Part shown: one piece after another, positions 54,699 through 62,974 of the stretch
Layout of the letters: the number at the start of each line of letters is the position of its first letter
Position numbering within the stretch: position 1 is the first letter of the stretch
From: Nostoc piscinale CENA21
GTDB taxonomy: Bacteria; Cyanobacteriota; Cyanobacteriia; Cyanobacteriales; Nostocaceae
Length of the DNA stretch: 64,000 nt
Direction: 5' to 3'
Assembly (NCBI RefSeq): GCF_001298445.1
Contig: NZ_CP012036.1
Coordinates: 2,359,263 to 2,423,262 of the forward strand
Program-made: the position numbers and the translations under genes
Notes under the pieces: model-generated
Databases searched by the model: none
Told to the model about the DNA's origin: nothing
Seen by the model: the letters and a program-made list of their open reading frames with translations, nothing else

Positions 54699-55454
54699 AT
54701 GACACCTAAACCACAACGCCTGAATTTATTACTCTCTTGGCTGGATGTCTTAGCCATCACAGCTTGGGGAATTTTAATGTTGAAATACTGGCTGACTGGC
54801 AAGCTGAATTTGCTGATTCATCCCAATTATTTTGGTTTGGTGGTAGTGGCTGGTATTGGCTTAATTATTGTTGGTTTATTCAAAATGCAAGAACTTTGGC
54901 AACGTCATCACCGCGATGTTTTGCCAAATGTCCAGCATATAACTTTATTTCCGCCTGGTTGGGGTGGTGCGTTGCTGTTAACAGCGGCCATTTTAGGTTT
55001 CATAATTACACCGCAAGTTTTTGCCAGTGACAAAGCTCTCAACCGTGGTGTGAGTGATTTACTGGGAACTTCCCGGATTAAACCCCAAGCCTTCCGGGCT
55101 TCGGTTCGTCCAGAGGAGCGATCGCTAGTAGACTGGGTAAGAACACTCAACGTTTATCCCGAACCAGACGCATACACAGGACAAAAAGCCAAAGTCCAAG
55201 GCTTTGTGATTCGTCCCCCAGATTTAAGTAAAGAATATATATTCCTCGCCCGCTTTGTTCTCTCATGCTGTGCTGCGGATGCTTACCCTGTTGGTTTACC
55301 CGTGAAATTACCAGCAAATCCAGAACAATACACCCCTGATACCTGGTTAGAAGTCGAAGGACAAATGGCTACAGACAACCTCAACGAGAAACGCCAACTT
55401 ACCATTGTGGCGAACTCTGTCAAAAAAAATTCCCCAACCCCAAAATCCCTATAG
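54699..55454 (+). CDS. TIGR03943 family protein, partner of the DUF318 permease
   Basis: The protein (251 residues) has three membrane segments at the start (LLLSWLDVLAITAWGILMLK, FGLVVVAGIGLIIVGLF, GGALLLTAAILGFIITPQVF). A C-terminal OB-like part follows with QKAKVQGFVIRPPDLSKEYI, FVLSCCAADAYPVGLPVKLP, where CCAADA is the conserved motif, a candidate metal site. YcgQ of Bacillus is the equivalent. The gap to the permease gene is 135 bases and filled with STRR. Metal or oxyanion transport is inferred from the family. Confidence 0.82.
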   Translation: MTPKPQRLNLLLSWLDVLAITAWGILMLKYWLTGKLNLLIHPNYFGLVVVAGIGLIIVGLFKMQELWQRHHRDVLPNVQHITLFPPGWGGALLLTAAILGFIITPQVFASDKALNRGVSDLLGTSRIKPQAFRASVRPEERSLVDWVRTLNVYPEPDAYTGQKAKVQGFVIRPPDLSKEYIFLARFVLSCCAADAYPVGLPVKLPANPEQYTPDTWLEVEGQMATDNLNEKRQLTIVANSVKKNSPTPKSL

Positions 55455-55857
55455 TTATTAAGTAAAAGTGGTGTAAATCTTTGTAGTTGGGAAAAGGCAG
55501 GAGGCAGAAGGCAGTCCCGATAAAACAAGTTTCATAGCCAAGCATGAAAGTGGGACTAGCATTTTTACTCAGCACTCAGCACTTTCAAGTCAAAAGGCAG
55601 AAGAGGGTTTTAGTTTAATCAACCTGCCTTAATATAGTTTGATTTTTTCCCACCAACTTATACCATTTCACGAAAAATTTGATACAGATGTAAACCCTAA
55701 AAGCTTTGCTGTATCTAAGTTTTTTAATTGCGTTAGCGTAGCGGTAGCGAGCCTGCGAGCGTCATTGCGAATTGCGAATTGTGAATTGGTATTACTTAGT
55801 CAACCAATTTGAGATTTTGGATTGATATGTAGCGTAAATTACGAATTTTTTTGACCA
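55455..55857. other. Repeat-rich spacer before the propeller gene
   Basis: About 400 bases with several repeat types: GGCAGGAGGCAGAAGG (about 55497), TCAGCACTCAGCAC (55568), GCGTTAGCGTAGCGGTAGCG (about 55731), and GAATTGCGAATTGTGAATTGG (about 55768). All belong to dispersed repeats of Nostoc-type genomes. No gene is seen. Confidence 0.5.
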
Positions 55858-57351
55858 ATGACTAGCAAAACCTTTATCCAACCACTAGACCGTGTAGCGA
55901 TCGCCTTGATGCTGCTGCTGAGTTTGCTGATTGGCTTTATCATCTTTCAAGGTGATGTTGTTTCTCCCCGCGTCCGCAACTTTACTTGGCAAAATCAGCA
56001 AATTGGTGCCGATGATATTGCCTTTAGCCTCACTTTTAGCCGTCCAATGGATACTAAAAGTGTGGAGGATAATTTAAAAATTGAGCCACCCTTAGCCGGA
56101 AAATTTAGTTGGGCAGGTAGGCGGATGGTTTATACGCTGTTAACACCTGCTCCTTACGGTACAAACTATAAAGTTCAGCTACAACAAGCAAAAGATAAAT
56201 TTGCTCAAAAGGAAGCTAACAATAAAGTCATTCAGCCTTTTGTGGGCAATTTTCGCACCCGCGATCGCGTGATTGTTTACATAGGTGCTAACCCAGAAGA
56301 ACAAGGGCAATTAATTCTCTACAACTTAACCCAAGAGCAGAAAAAAATCCTGACTCCCAAAGACCTGACGGTAATGGATTTTAAACCATTTCCTGACGGG
56401 GAAAAAATCTTATTTTCGGCTCGCACAGCCAACAACCAAGATTTACTTTCTGCCCAGTTATATACCGTCACTACCGGAATTGCTGGCAAATCTGACACCA
56501 AACCAGAAGCCGCCGCGAAAGTTGATTTAATTTTAGATAATAAGGATTATCAAAACTTAAAATTTGACTTATCACCAGACGGAGAAACTATCGTCGTCCA
56601 ACGTGGGAATAAAAATAATCCCGGTGACTTTGGGTTATGGTATCTACCAACCACTGTGGATAAATCCAGCCCTAAACCCACTCCCCAACGTTTACAAAGC
56701 CAACCAGGGGGAGATTTTATGATTACTCCTGATAGTAAAGCTGTAGCCGTTGCCCAAGGTCAAGGGGCTGCGATATTACCACTACAACAAGATGCGAGTA
56801 AACCCTTAGACTTTTTGCCGCAATTTGGTTTAGTGCAAGCTTTTGCTAAGGATGGTTCTCAAGCGGCGATGGTCAAATTTAATACTGATTACACCCGTGA
56901 CTTATTTTTAGTCACTAACCAAGGTGTGCAGAAACCCTTGGTAAAAACTACAGGCTCAATAATCGATTGTCAATTTGACCCAGCTTCACCCACCTTATAT
57001 TGCTTGTTAACTCAGTTAATCACCCAAGCAGAATATGTAGAACAACCTTATTTAGTCGCTATTGATTTGAAAACTGGACAACAAAGACCATTATTAGTTC
57101 TACCAGTTGATCAGCGAAATGTAGAAATGAGTTTATCACCGGATGGGCTGGGTTTATTGTTTGACCAAGTCGTACCACAAGCCGATAACGTACCCGCACC
57201 TGCCAATAGTTTAAAGACAGATGACGGTGAAGCGATCGCTACTAGTAGTTTGTGGTTAATGCCATTGTTACCCATTGCTGATGCGGCAGTTACTACAATT
57301 AAACCAGAAAAGCTACCTTTAATTGGCTTTCATCCCCGTTGGCTACCTTAA
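55858..57351 (+). CDS. Membrane-anchored Ig-like/beta-propeller protein
   Basis: One membrane segment (VAIALMLLLSLLIGFIIFQG) is followed by a Big_5/Ig-like domain (FSLTFSRPMDTKSVEDNLKI, RMVYTLLTPAPYGTNYKVQL) and a TolB/WD40-like propeller with repeated SPDGETIVVQ, TPDSKAVAVAQG, SPDGLGLLFDQ motifs. The protein would sit on the periplasmic side of the membrane. I know no defined function; it may bind proteins or cell-wall polymers. It is a single gene between two STRR arrays. Confidence 0.8.
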   Translation: MTSKTFIQPLDRVAIALMLLLSLLIGFIIFQGDVVSPRVRNFTWQNQQIGADDIAFSLTFSRPMDTKSVEDNLKIEPPLAGKFSWAGRRMVYTLLTPAPYGTNYKVQLQQAKDKFAQKEANNKVIQPFVGNFRTRDRVIVYIGANPEEQGQLILYNLTQEQKKILTPKDLTVMDFKPFPDGEKILFSARTANNQDLLSAQLYTVTTGIAGKSDTKPEAAAKVDLILDNKDYQNLKFDLSPDGETIVVQRGNKNNPGDFGLWYLPTTVDKSSPKPTPQRLQSQPGGDFMITPDSKAVAVAQGQGAAILPLQQDASKPLDFLPQFGLVQAFAKDGSQAAMVKFNTDYTRDLFLVTNQGVQKPLVKTTGSIIDCQFDPASPTLYCLLTQLITQAEYVEQPYLVAIDLKTGQQRPLLVLPVDQRNVEMSLSPDGLGLLFDQVVPQADNVPAPANSLKTDDGEAIATSSLWLMPLLPIADAAVTTIKPEKLPLIGFHPRWLP

Positions 57352-57354
57352 TTT

Positions 57355-57385
57355 AGTGCTGAGTGCTGAGTGTTGAGTGTTGAGT
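57355..57385 (+). repeat. Heptameric STRR (GTGCTGA/GTGTTGA)
   Basis: Four copies of a GTGCTGA/GTGTTGA heptamer, starting 4 bases after the stop codon of the propeller gene, exactly as the array after the permease gene does. Confidence 0.75.
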
Positions 57386-57389
57386 TAAA

Positions 57390-57418
57390 AAAGACGTTGC
57401 AATGCAACGTCTTTAAAT
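57390..57418 (+). terminator. Hairpin terminator (AAAGACGTTGC/GCAACGTCTTT)
   Basis: AAAGACGTTGC, loop AAT, GCAACGTCTTT, a perfect 11-bp stem with flanking A and T runs. It is the same element as at 18519-18545. Confidence 0.75.
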
Positions 57419-57455
57419 TTTAATTACTGTAACGCGATGTGCGACTTATTTTTGA

Positions 57456-57540
57456 AACCCCTCTCCAAACCTCTCCCCGAAGCGGAGAGAGGCTTTGAAT
57501 CTTGCTCCCCTTCCCTCGTAGGGAAGTGGGGTTGGGGTTA
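57456..57540. repeat. Dispersed palindromic repeat (CCTCTCCCCGAAGCGGAGAGG)
   Basis: Two hairpins in a row: CCTCTC/GAGAGG around CCCGAAGCG, and CCCCTTCCC/GGGAAGTGGGG around TCGTA. This combination is a common interspersed repeat of cyanobacterial genomes. It sits between convergent genes. Confidence 0.6.
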
Positions 57541-57565
57541 GTTTGAGATAAAGTTACACACAGTG

Positions 57566-57844
57566 TTACTGTATCGAGATTTGACGGCTTAAAATGCTCA
57601 TCACCTCGTCTGGATTACCTGTGGGTTGCAGGGGACTCCAATCTCCCACACTGGCGTAACCAATAACTTGCAAATAGTGAATTGTACTAGTCACAGCTTT
57701 GGGTGAACCAATCAACAAATGTTTAATTGGTTCCCGGAAAGGAAATGGTTGTTGGGGAATTTGCTTGGGAGTGGGGAAGTGGAAGTTGTGTCTTAAGAAT
57801 TGGGCGATTTGAGATTGGGCGAAGTTGAGTAATTGTGCCATCAT
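57566..57844 (-). CDS. Small hypothetical protein
   Basis: The 92-residue protein starts MMAQLLNFAQSQIAQFLRHN and ends SILSRQISIQ. The middle, FREPIKHLLIGSPKAVTSTI HYLQVIGYASVGDWSP, looks like a structured core. I do not recognise a family, although a similar start-to-end layout seems to exist in other cyanobacteria. There is a good ribosome site (GGAG, 57853-57856 on the minus strand). Function unknown. Confidence 0.6.
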   Translation of the reverse strand: MMAQLLNFAQSQIAQFLRHNFHFPTPKQIPQQPFPFREPIKHLLIGSPKAVTSTIHYLQVIGYASVGDWSPLQPTGNPDEVMSILSRQISIQ

Positions 57845-57872
57845 TATGTTGAAACTCCTGTATTTGGGTTTT

Positions 57873-57920
57873 ATAAAAGCGATCGCTCTTTTCTTGCCAG
57901 AACCAGACGATCGCTTTTAT
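57873..57920. repeat. HIP1 inverted pair (ATAAAAGCGATCG/CGATCGCTTTTAT)
   Basis: A perfect 13-bp inverted repeat containing two HIP1 halves, with a 22-base loop, in the upstream region of the small hypothetical gene. The T-rich arms give the form of a terminator for the minus-strand gene upstream of it. Another HIP1 copy follows at 57971-57978. Confidence 0.6.
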
Positions 57921-58246
57921 CCTTTATTTGAGTTTAGATAAGGGCGGTTGCTTTATTCTTTGGGGAAGGAAGCGATCGCCTTTATCATGTCTTTTATATT
58001 AAAGTATAATTTTATACTTGTCAACTACTAACGCAAAAATTTTTGTTAGTAATTTTCTGGTTGTAAGGAAGACAAATTATGTTGTATGAGCGTGATATTT
58101 GTCATATCAATTAACAAAATTATTGGCGAGTTTGTGTTGAAACAAAAATTATATCCCCGACTTCTTCAAGAAATCGGGGATATTTTGGTGAACAGGAATT
58201 TTGGCTGATTTACTACTTAGGTTTAAAACAATCTATAGTCCTAATT
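57921..58246. other. Spacer with ATCCCCGA hairpin
   Basis: No ORF is seen. ATATCCCCGACTTCTTCAAG and its near-complement form a strong hairpin (58152-58182, stem TATCCCCGA/TCGGGGATA), followed by TTTT on the plus strand. This hairpin type is found in many copies in related genomes. It lies 65 bases beyond the stop of the next minus-strand gene. Confidence 0.5.
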
Positions 58247-58642
58247 TTAGGCGTTTTCAGTTGTAGTGTTAAAAGTTTCTTGTGTGTTGGCTTTTAAGCG
58301 ACTGACAGAACTTCTGCGAACACGTTCACTTTTGCGAACACCGCCAGCCATCTCATATTCAACGCTGTCTTTACCGTATTTAAAAGCAACACCAATCAGC
58401 ATTCTATCATTTAATTCACCTAAACTTTTTTCTAACTGTTCCATTTCAAGTTTAGTTGAATCTATAACAACAAGAGCCGTATTATAAGCGTTAAGTTTAG
58501 CCCGATATTGTTCAATTAATTGAATCATATTTTGTAGATTGCGATTATCGCCAAAATCCATGTTAGGGTCAATCGCCTTGAGTCCAGATATTCTCAACTC
58601 AGCTTTTTCGACAATGCGAGATGTGCGTCTTTTTTGAGACAT
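58247..58642 (-). CDS. Conserved hypothetical protein
   Basis: The protein (131 residues) starts MSQKRRTSRIVEKAELRISG and is largely helical, with a possible coiled coil (NTALVVIDSTKLEMEQLEKS LGELNDRMLIG), a KYGKDSVEYEMAGGVRKSER VRRS segment and a Ser/Thr-rich end. The family resembles short cyanobacterial proteins of unknown function, without a name that I can give. A lone gene between repeats. Confidence 0.6.
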   Translation of the reverse strand: MSQKRRTSRIVEKAELRISGLKAIDPNMDFGDNRNLQNMIQLIEQYRAKLNAYNTALVVIDSTKLEMEQLEKSLGELNDRMLIGVAFKYGKDSVEYEMAGGVRKSERVRRSSVSRLKANTQETFNTTTENA

Positions 58643-58860
58643 AATTATTTACTTAATAAATCTTGCTAAAGCTAGTGTGTCCTAATTTCACTAAATTTTG
58701 CGTCAGTATATTTGACAAAATCTGGTGGTGTTTAGATTTTGTCTATCAGTAATATCTCTGCTAAAAATAAGTGCGAGAGTAGAGAGAATAAAATCTAGAA
58801 AGATATATTTTGTTTAGATGTTGTTTTAAAAGTGGTTCATTATGTTTATTTACACTGATA

Positions 58861-58938
58861 GATCCCCCCAACCCCCCTTAAAAAAGGGGGCTAAGAGTAA
58901 TTAAAGTCCCCCTTTTTAAGGGGGATTTAGGGGGATCT
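58861..58938. repeat. Palindromic GATCCCCC...GGGGGATC element, second copy
   Basis: AGATCCCCCC and GGGGGATCT frame an 80-base element with an inner CCCCCCTTAAAAAAGGGGG palindrome and CCCCCTTTTTAAGGGGG. It is closely related to the copy at 51193-51274. Confidence 0.75.
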
Positions 58939-58992
58939 AAAATGTTTAGCTACCAACAATAGAACTTTTGAAACATCTTTTTAGATTTGAAG

Positions 58993-59144
58993 GACAGAAC
59001 CTTTTGTCCTAACGACAGAACCTTTTGTCCTAACGACAGAACCTTTTGTCCTAACGACGAAACCTTTTGTTCTAACGACGAAACCTTTTGTCCTAACGAC
59101 AGAACCTTTTGTCCTAACGACGAAACCTTTTGTCCTAACGACAG
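58993..59144. repeat. 21-bp minisatellite, seven full copies
   Basis: Seven direct copies of GACAGAACCTTTTGTCCTAAC with a few substitutions (GAAACC for AGAACC, TTCTAAC for TCCTAAC), then a partial copy. On the minus strand a frame (58950-59162) reads it as seven-residue units of the type SLGQKVL/SLGQKVS, which would be a coiled coil. The copies keep the 21-base period exactly, with no frame change. Coding is possible but not shown; the unit contains a GGACA/TGTCC inverted pair. Confidence 0.85.
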
Positions 59145-59361
59145 TAAATTTACATCTTGCACCTAACGACTAAAGTCGCGGCTACACAAACAAAACCCGC
59201 CTGCGCGGGTTCAAAACCCTTGATTTTTTGCTTTGGGTGCGTTACGTCTTACGCCTAACCAACTCTACTGGACTAACTAAATTTTTGCTTTAAATTGCGT
59301 AATTTCAGGCTCAATTGTTGTGTTACTAAATAAATAGGATGCACCTAAATTAAAGTAGCAC

Positions 59362-59800
59362 ATGGAACCTTTAACCACTGCGGCGATCGCACTTGGCTCT
59401 GTAGTCGCCACCAAAGCCTTAGAAAGAACAGGTGAAATGGTTGGCGAAACTCTATGGAATAAAAACTGGTGAGTTTCTCGTCAAGCTAAGAAAACACTCA
59501 CCGAATGTTGTCGCCGCTATTGAAAAAGCACCAGCTACACCGTTAGATTATGGCAAAGCTGTAATTGAAGTAGAAGCTGCGGCGAAAGCTGATCCTGAAG
59601 TGGCGCAAGTTTTACAAGAAGTAGCGACAGCAGCACAAGCAGAGACAAATCAAAATTTTATTCAATTAATCCAGGAAATCGCCGACGCGCTCAAATCTCA
59701 GTCACAACAGCCGATTTTTAACAACAATCAAAAGTTTGCAGATGAAATCAAGAACTTTTTTCAAGGTAATACATTTAACGCCCCAGTCACCTTTAATTGA
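59362..59800 (+). pseudogene. Helical partner protein of the NB-ARC gene, one frameshift
   Basis: From the ATG at 59362 the product starts MEPLTTAAIALGSVVATKAL and ends early at TLWNKNW. Removing one A from an A5 tract (59461-59465) gives ETLWNKTGEFLVKLRKHSPN and 145 residues ending NTFNAPVTFN. The sequence is helical, with alanine/glutamate-rich repeats (EAAAKADPEVAQVLQEVATA AQAE). Such proteins are commonly coded upstream of STAND NTPases in cyanobacteria and could be an adaptor. The stop TGA at 59798-59800 is in frame with the NB-ARC reading frame. Confidence 0.75.
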
Positions 59801-59911
59801 CTAAAGTCGTCTGACGGGGAACGGACAAAGTTAACCCCCACAAAACATATACCACGCGGTTCTGTTCACTTTGTCGGGCGAGAAACAGAACTGACACAAG
59901 CACATGAAGAC

Positions 59912-62530
59912 TTGCAGCGTGGTAACTATGTGGCAATATCAGGAATGGGAGGTGTAGGTAAAACTGAACTTGCCACCCAATACGCCAAACAATATCAAAA
60001 TAATTATGGCGGAATAACTTGGTTTAATGACAGAGCCAGTAATCTCGCGGCTGAAGTATTGGGGTTTTTTATCCAACTTGGTTTCGAGATTCCCCAAGAA
60101 CAAGGCGGGAGACTGTTAACCCTACAAGAACAAGTTGCTTGGTGTTGGTTGCAATATCCCCAAGCTGACTTACCTATATTAATAGTCTTTGATGATGTCA
60201 CTAGCTTAGACAACTTGCGCGAAGTTGTTCCTAGCGATAACCGCTTTCGTGTTTTGGTGACAACTCGCCTGCGAAATTTAGATCCAAACTTTATTCAAGA
60301 GATTCCCTTAGATGTTCTCTCACCAGAGAAAGCATTAAAACTGTTAAAAAAATTGTTGGGGAAAGACAGGCGAGTAGACAACCAACCAGAAGCCGCAGAC
60401 GCAATATGTGAATTTTTAGAATATTTGCCTTTGGGGATAGAGTTAGTCGGTGCTTACTTAGCACAAGACCCAGATTTACATCTATATATAATGTTGGAGC
60501 GATTGCAACAACGCAAGTTAGCCGAAGCAGCTTTACAAGACAGGGAAACTCTCAACTCAACCCAACTGGGAGTGAAAGCCGCCTTTGCTTTAACTTGGGA
60601 TGAACTAGAACCACTGACGCAACAACTAGGCAAATTTTTGAGTTTATTTGCGCCCCAGTCAATTTTTTGGGATTTGGTGATTGTGGTGGCGACGGATGCA
60701 GAGAAAACAGAAGATGAAAATGAGGAAGAAACAAGACGGCTAATGTGGACAGAAGATGAATTAAACAATGCGAAGAAGCAATTATACAAGCATCACTTGC
60801 TGCAACAGGTAGAAGACAGCAAAGGATATTTTTATAAAATACATGCTTTAGCACGGTGGTTCTTGCAAAAGCAATTAGCCGATGCTGGCGAGATGAAACT
60901 AGTTTTAGAAAAAACTTTTGCTATAAAAATGATAAATCTTGCCCTACGGCTTCCCCAATCACCCACTTCTAAAGATATTGAATTTTTCAGTGTTGTTGTT
61001 CCCCATTTAGAAGACATAGGAAACCGTATAATTGTAGAAATAAACCAAGCAGATAAAAAACAGATAGTTTCGCCGGTATCAGTTCCTAATGAGCAAGTAA
61101 TTAAAATATTTATTGGAGTGAAAAGATTTTATGAGGAACAAGGACTATATCAATTAGTAGAAACTTGGTGTCAAAAATGCGTCAATGTTTGCCAAGCTTT
61201 ATTCACAGGCGATCATCCCGATGTTGCTATCAGCTTGAATAATTTAGCCGGAATCTACGATAACCAAGGGCGCTACAGCGAAGCTAAACCTTTGTACATC
61301 GAAGCCTTAGCAATGAGAAAGCGTTTATTCACAGGCGATCATCCCAATGTCGCAACTAGCTTGAACAATTTAGCCGTACTCTACGAAAGACAAGGGCAGT
61401 ACAGAGAAGCTGAACCCCTCTTCATTGAAGCCTTAGCGATGAAAAAGCGTATATTCACAGGCTATCATCCCGATGTCGCAATTAGCTTGAACAATTTAGC
61501 CGCACTCTACAAAAGCCAAGGGCAGTACAGAGAAGCTGAACCCCTCTTCATTGAAGCCTTAGCAATGTATAAAAGTTTGCCTGTCAGAGATCATTCTGTT
61601 GTCGTCATTAGCTTAAACAATTTAGCTGAACTCTACCATAGCCAAGGACAATACAGAGAAGCCGAACTCCTCTATCTTAAAGCCTTAGCTATAACAAAGC
61701 GTCTGTCTGTCCACGACCTTACCCAGGTTGCCGCTAGCTTGAATAATTTAGCTAACCTCTACAGTGACCAAGGACGGTACAGAGAAGCTGAACCTTTGTA
61801 CATTCAAGCCTTGACTATAACAAAGTGCTTGTTTGTCGCCGACCATCCTCATGTCGCAATTAGCTTGAACAATTTAGCCGCGCTCTACTACAACCAAAAG
61901 CGGTACAGCGAAGTCGAACCCTTTTTTATTGAAGCCTTAGCGATGACAAAGCGTATATTCACAGGCGATCATCCCGATGTCGCAATTAGCTTGAACAATT
62001 TAGCTTACCTCTACAGTGACCAAGGGCGATACAGTGAAGCCGAACCTTTGTACATTCAAGCCTTGGCGATGTACCAGCGTATATGCACAGGCGACCATCC
62101 CAATGTCGCTCTCAGCTTGAACAATTTAGCCGGAATCTACGATAACCAAGGGCGATACAGTGAAGCCGAATCTTTGTACATTCAAGCCTTGGCGATGAGA
62201 AAGCGGTTATTCACAGGCGATCATCCCGATGTCGCAACTAGCTTGAACAATTTAGCCGGACTTTACAAAAGCCAAGGGCGGTACAGCGAAGCCGAACCTT
62301 TGTACACTGAAGCCTTGGCGATGTTGCAACGGGTGTTAGGGGATAATCATCCCAATACAGTGACAGTGAGGAACAATCTAGCAATTCTGCAACGCCAGTT
62401 AACTCCTGTTCCTATTTGGCAAACTTGGTTAAGTTGGTTGTTCCAATTATTATTAGGTATATTAATTTTACCGTTTTATTTATTGTGGCAACTAGCTAAA
62501 AAAATAATAAAATTAATTCGTAATTCGTAA
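59912..62530 (+). CDS. NB-ARC STAND NTPase with nine 42-residue TPRs
   Basis: A signal-transduction ATPase with Walker A in GMGGVGKTELATQYA, Walker B in LPILIVFDDVTSL, FRVLVTTRLRNL and EYLPLGIELVGAYL (GLPL). After a winged-helix part (about 215-330), nine 42-residue kinesin-light-chain-type TPRs follow (residues about 440-817), then a C-terminal hydrophobic segment (WLFQLLLGILILPFYLLWQL). The frame is open to 59801 and includes PRGSVHFVGRETEL, the conserved start of NB-ARC domains, so the true start is upstream of the TTG at 59912, but no ATG, GTG or TTG exists there. Relatives act in defence or death signalling. Confidence 0.9.
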   Translation: MQRGNYVAISGMGGVGKTELATQYAKQYQNNYGGITWFNDRASNLAAEVLGFFIQLGFEIPQEQGGRLLTLQEQVAWCWLQYPQADLPILIVFDDVTSLDNLREVVPSDNRFRVLVTTRLRNLDPNFIQEIPLDVLSPEKALKLLKKLLGKDRRVDNQPEAADAICEFLEYLPLGIELVGAYLAQDPDLHLYIMLERLQQRKLAEAALQDRETLNSTQLGVKAAFALTWDELEPLTQQLGKFLSLFAPQSIFWDLVIVVATDAEKTEDENEEETRRLMWTEDELNNAKKQLYKHHLLQQVEDSKGYFYKIHALARWFLQKQLADAGEMKLVLEKTFAIKMINLALRLPQSPTSKDIEFFSVVVPHLEDIGNRIIVEINQADKKQIVSPVSVPNEQVIKIFIGVKRFYEEQGLYQLVETWCQKCVNVCQALFTGDHPDVAISLNNLAGIYDNQGRYSEAKPLYIEALAMRKRLFTGDHPNVATSLNNLAVLYERQGQYREAEPLFIEALAMKKRIFTGYHPDVAISLNNLAALYKSQGQYREAEPLFIEALAMYKSLPVRDHSVVVISLNNLAELYHSQGQYREAELLYLKALAITKRLSVHDLTQVAASLNNLANLYSDQGRYREAEPLYIQALTITKCLFVADHPHVAISLNNLAALYYNQKRYSEVEPFFIEALAMTKRIFTGDHPDVAISLNNLAYLYSDQGRYSEAEPLYIQALAMYQRICTGDHPNVALSLNNLAGIYDNQGRYSEAESLYIQALAMRKRLFTGDHPDVATSLNNLAGLYKSQGRYSEAEPLYTEALAMLQRVLGDNHPNTVTVRNNLAILQRQLTPVPIWQTWLSWLFQLLLGILILPFYLLWQLAKKIIKLIRNS
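61229..62362 (+). repeat. Nine tandem 126-bp repeats (TPR-coding)
   Basis: Each unit codes for one 42-residue TPR beginning with S-L-N-N-L-A. The units are strongly similar at DNA level (for example GCTTGAACAATTTAGCC recurs in most), which points to recent duplication or gene conversion. Differences are clustered in a few positions of each repeat. Confidence 0.85.
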
Positions 62531-62662
62531 TCTCTCTTTAATCATATCCAGTCCACTCAATCACTTATAATATATCCGCCGCGAGTGCAACGAAGTGGAA
62601 CGACGCGATCGCAAAAACTCTGCAATTACTTTACTTCGCTATCGCTTTGTTCGTATAAATTT

Positions 62663-62974
62663 TCAACTTTGAATTGGTTGCACACTCAGGCGATAGCCGA
62701 GATGATGCAGAATAAGGCTGATGGTTCGCAGTTCGGGGTTGCCTTCTGGCGACAAAACCTGGTAAAGATTCTGGTGGTTCAAACCCGTTTTTTCCGCAAG
62801 GCGCGTCATCCCTTCCCGTGCTTCCACCACGTTTCGCAGTGCTTCCAGAAAAAACGCAATATCGCCATCCTGCTCGTACTCTTCAAGAGCAACATCCAGG
62901 TAAGCCTTTGCCATTTCCGGGTTCTGCATCTGCTCAAACACAATCTCGTCATGGTTTCTCAGTTTCTTGCTCAT
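62663..62974 (-). CDS. HigA-like antitoxin (addiction module antidote)
   Basis: The product (103 residues) starts MSKKLRNHDEIVFEQMQNPE MAKAYL and has a C-terminal helix-turn-helix (MTRLAEKTGLNHQNLYQVLS, PELRTISLILHHLGYRLSV), the layout of the putative addiction module antidote family (COG3636). The stop of the toxin-like gene overlaps its start by 26 bases, toxin first. It should neutralise that toxin and repress the pair. Confidence 0.83.
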   Translation of the reverse strand: MSKKLRNHDEIVFEQMQNPEMAKAYLDVALEEYEQDGDIAFFLEALRNVVEAREGMTRLAEKTGLNHQNLYQVLSPEGNPELRTISLILHHLGYRLSVQPIQS

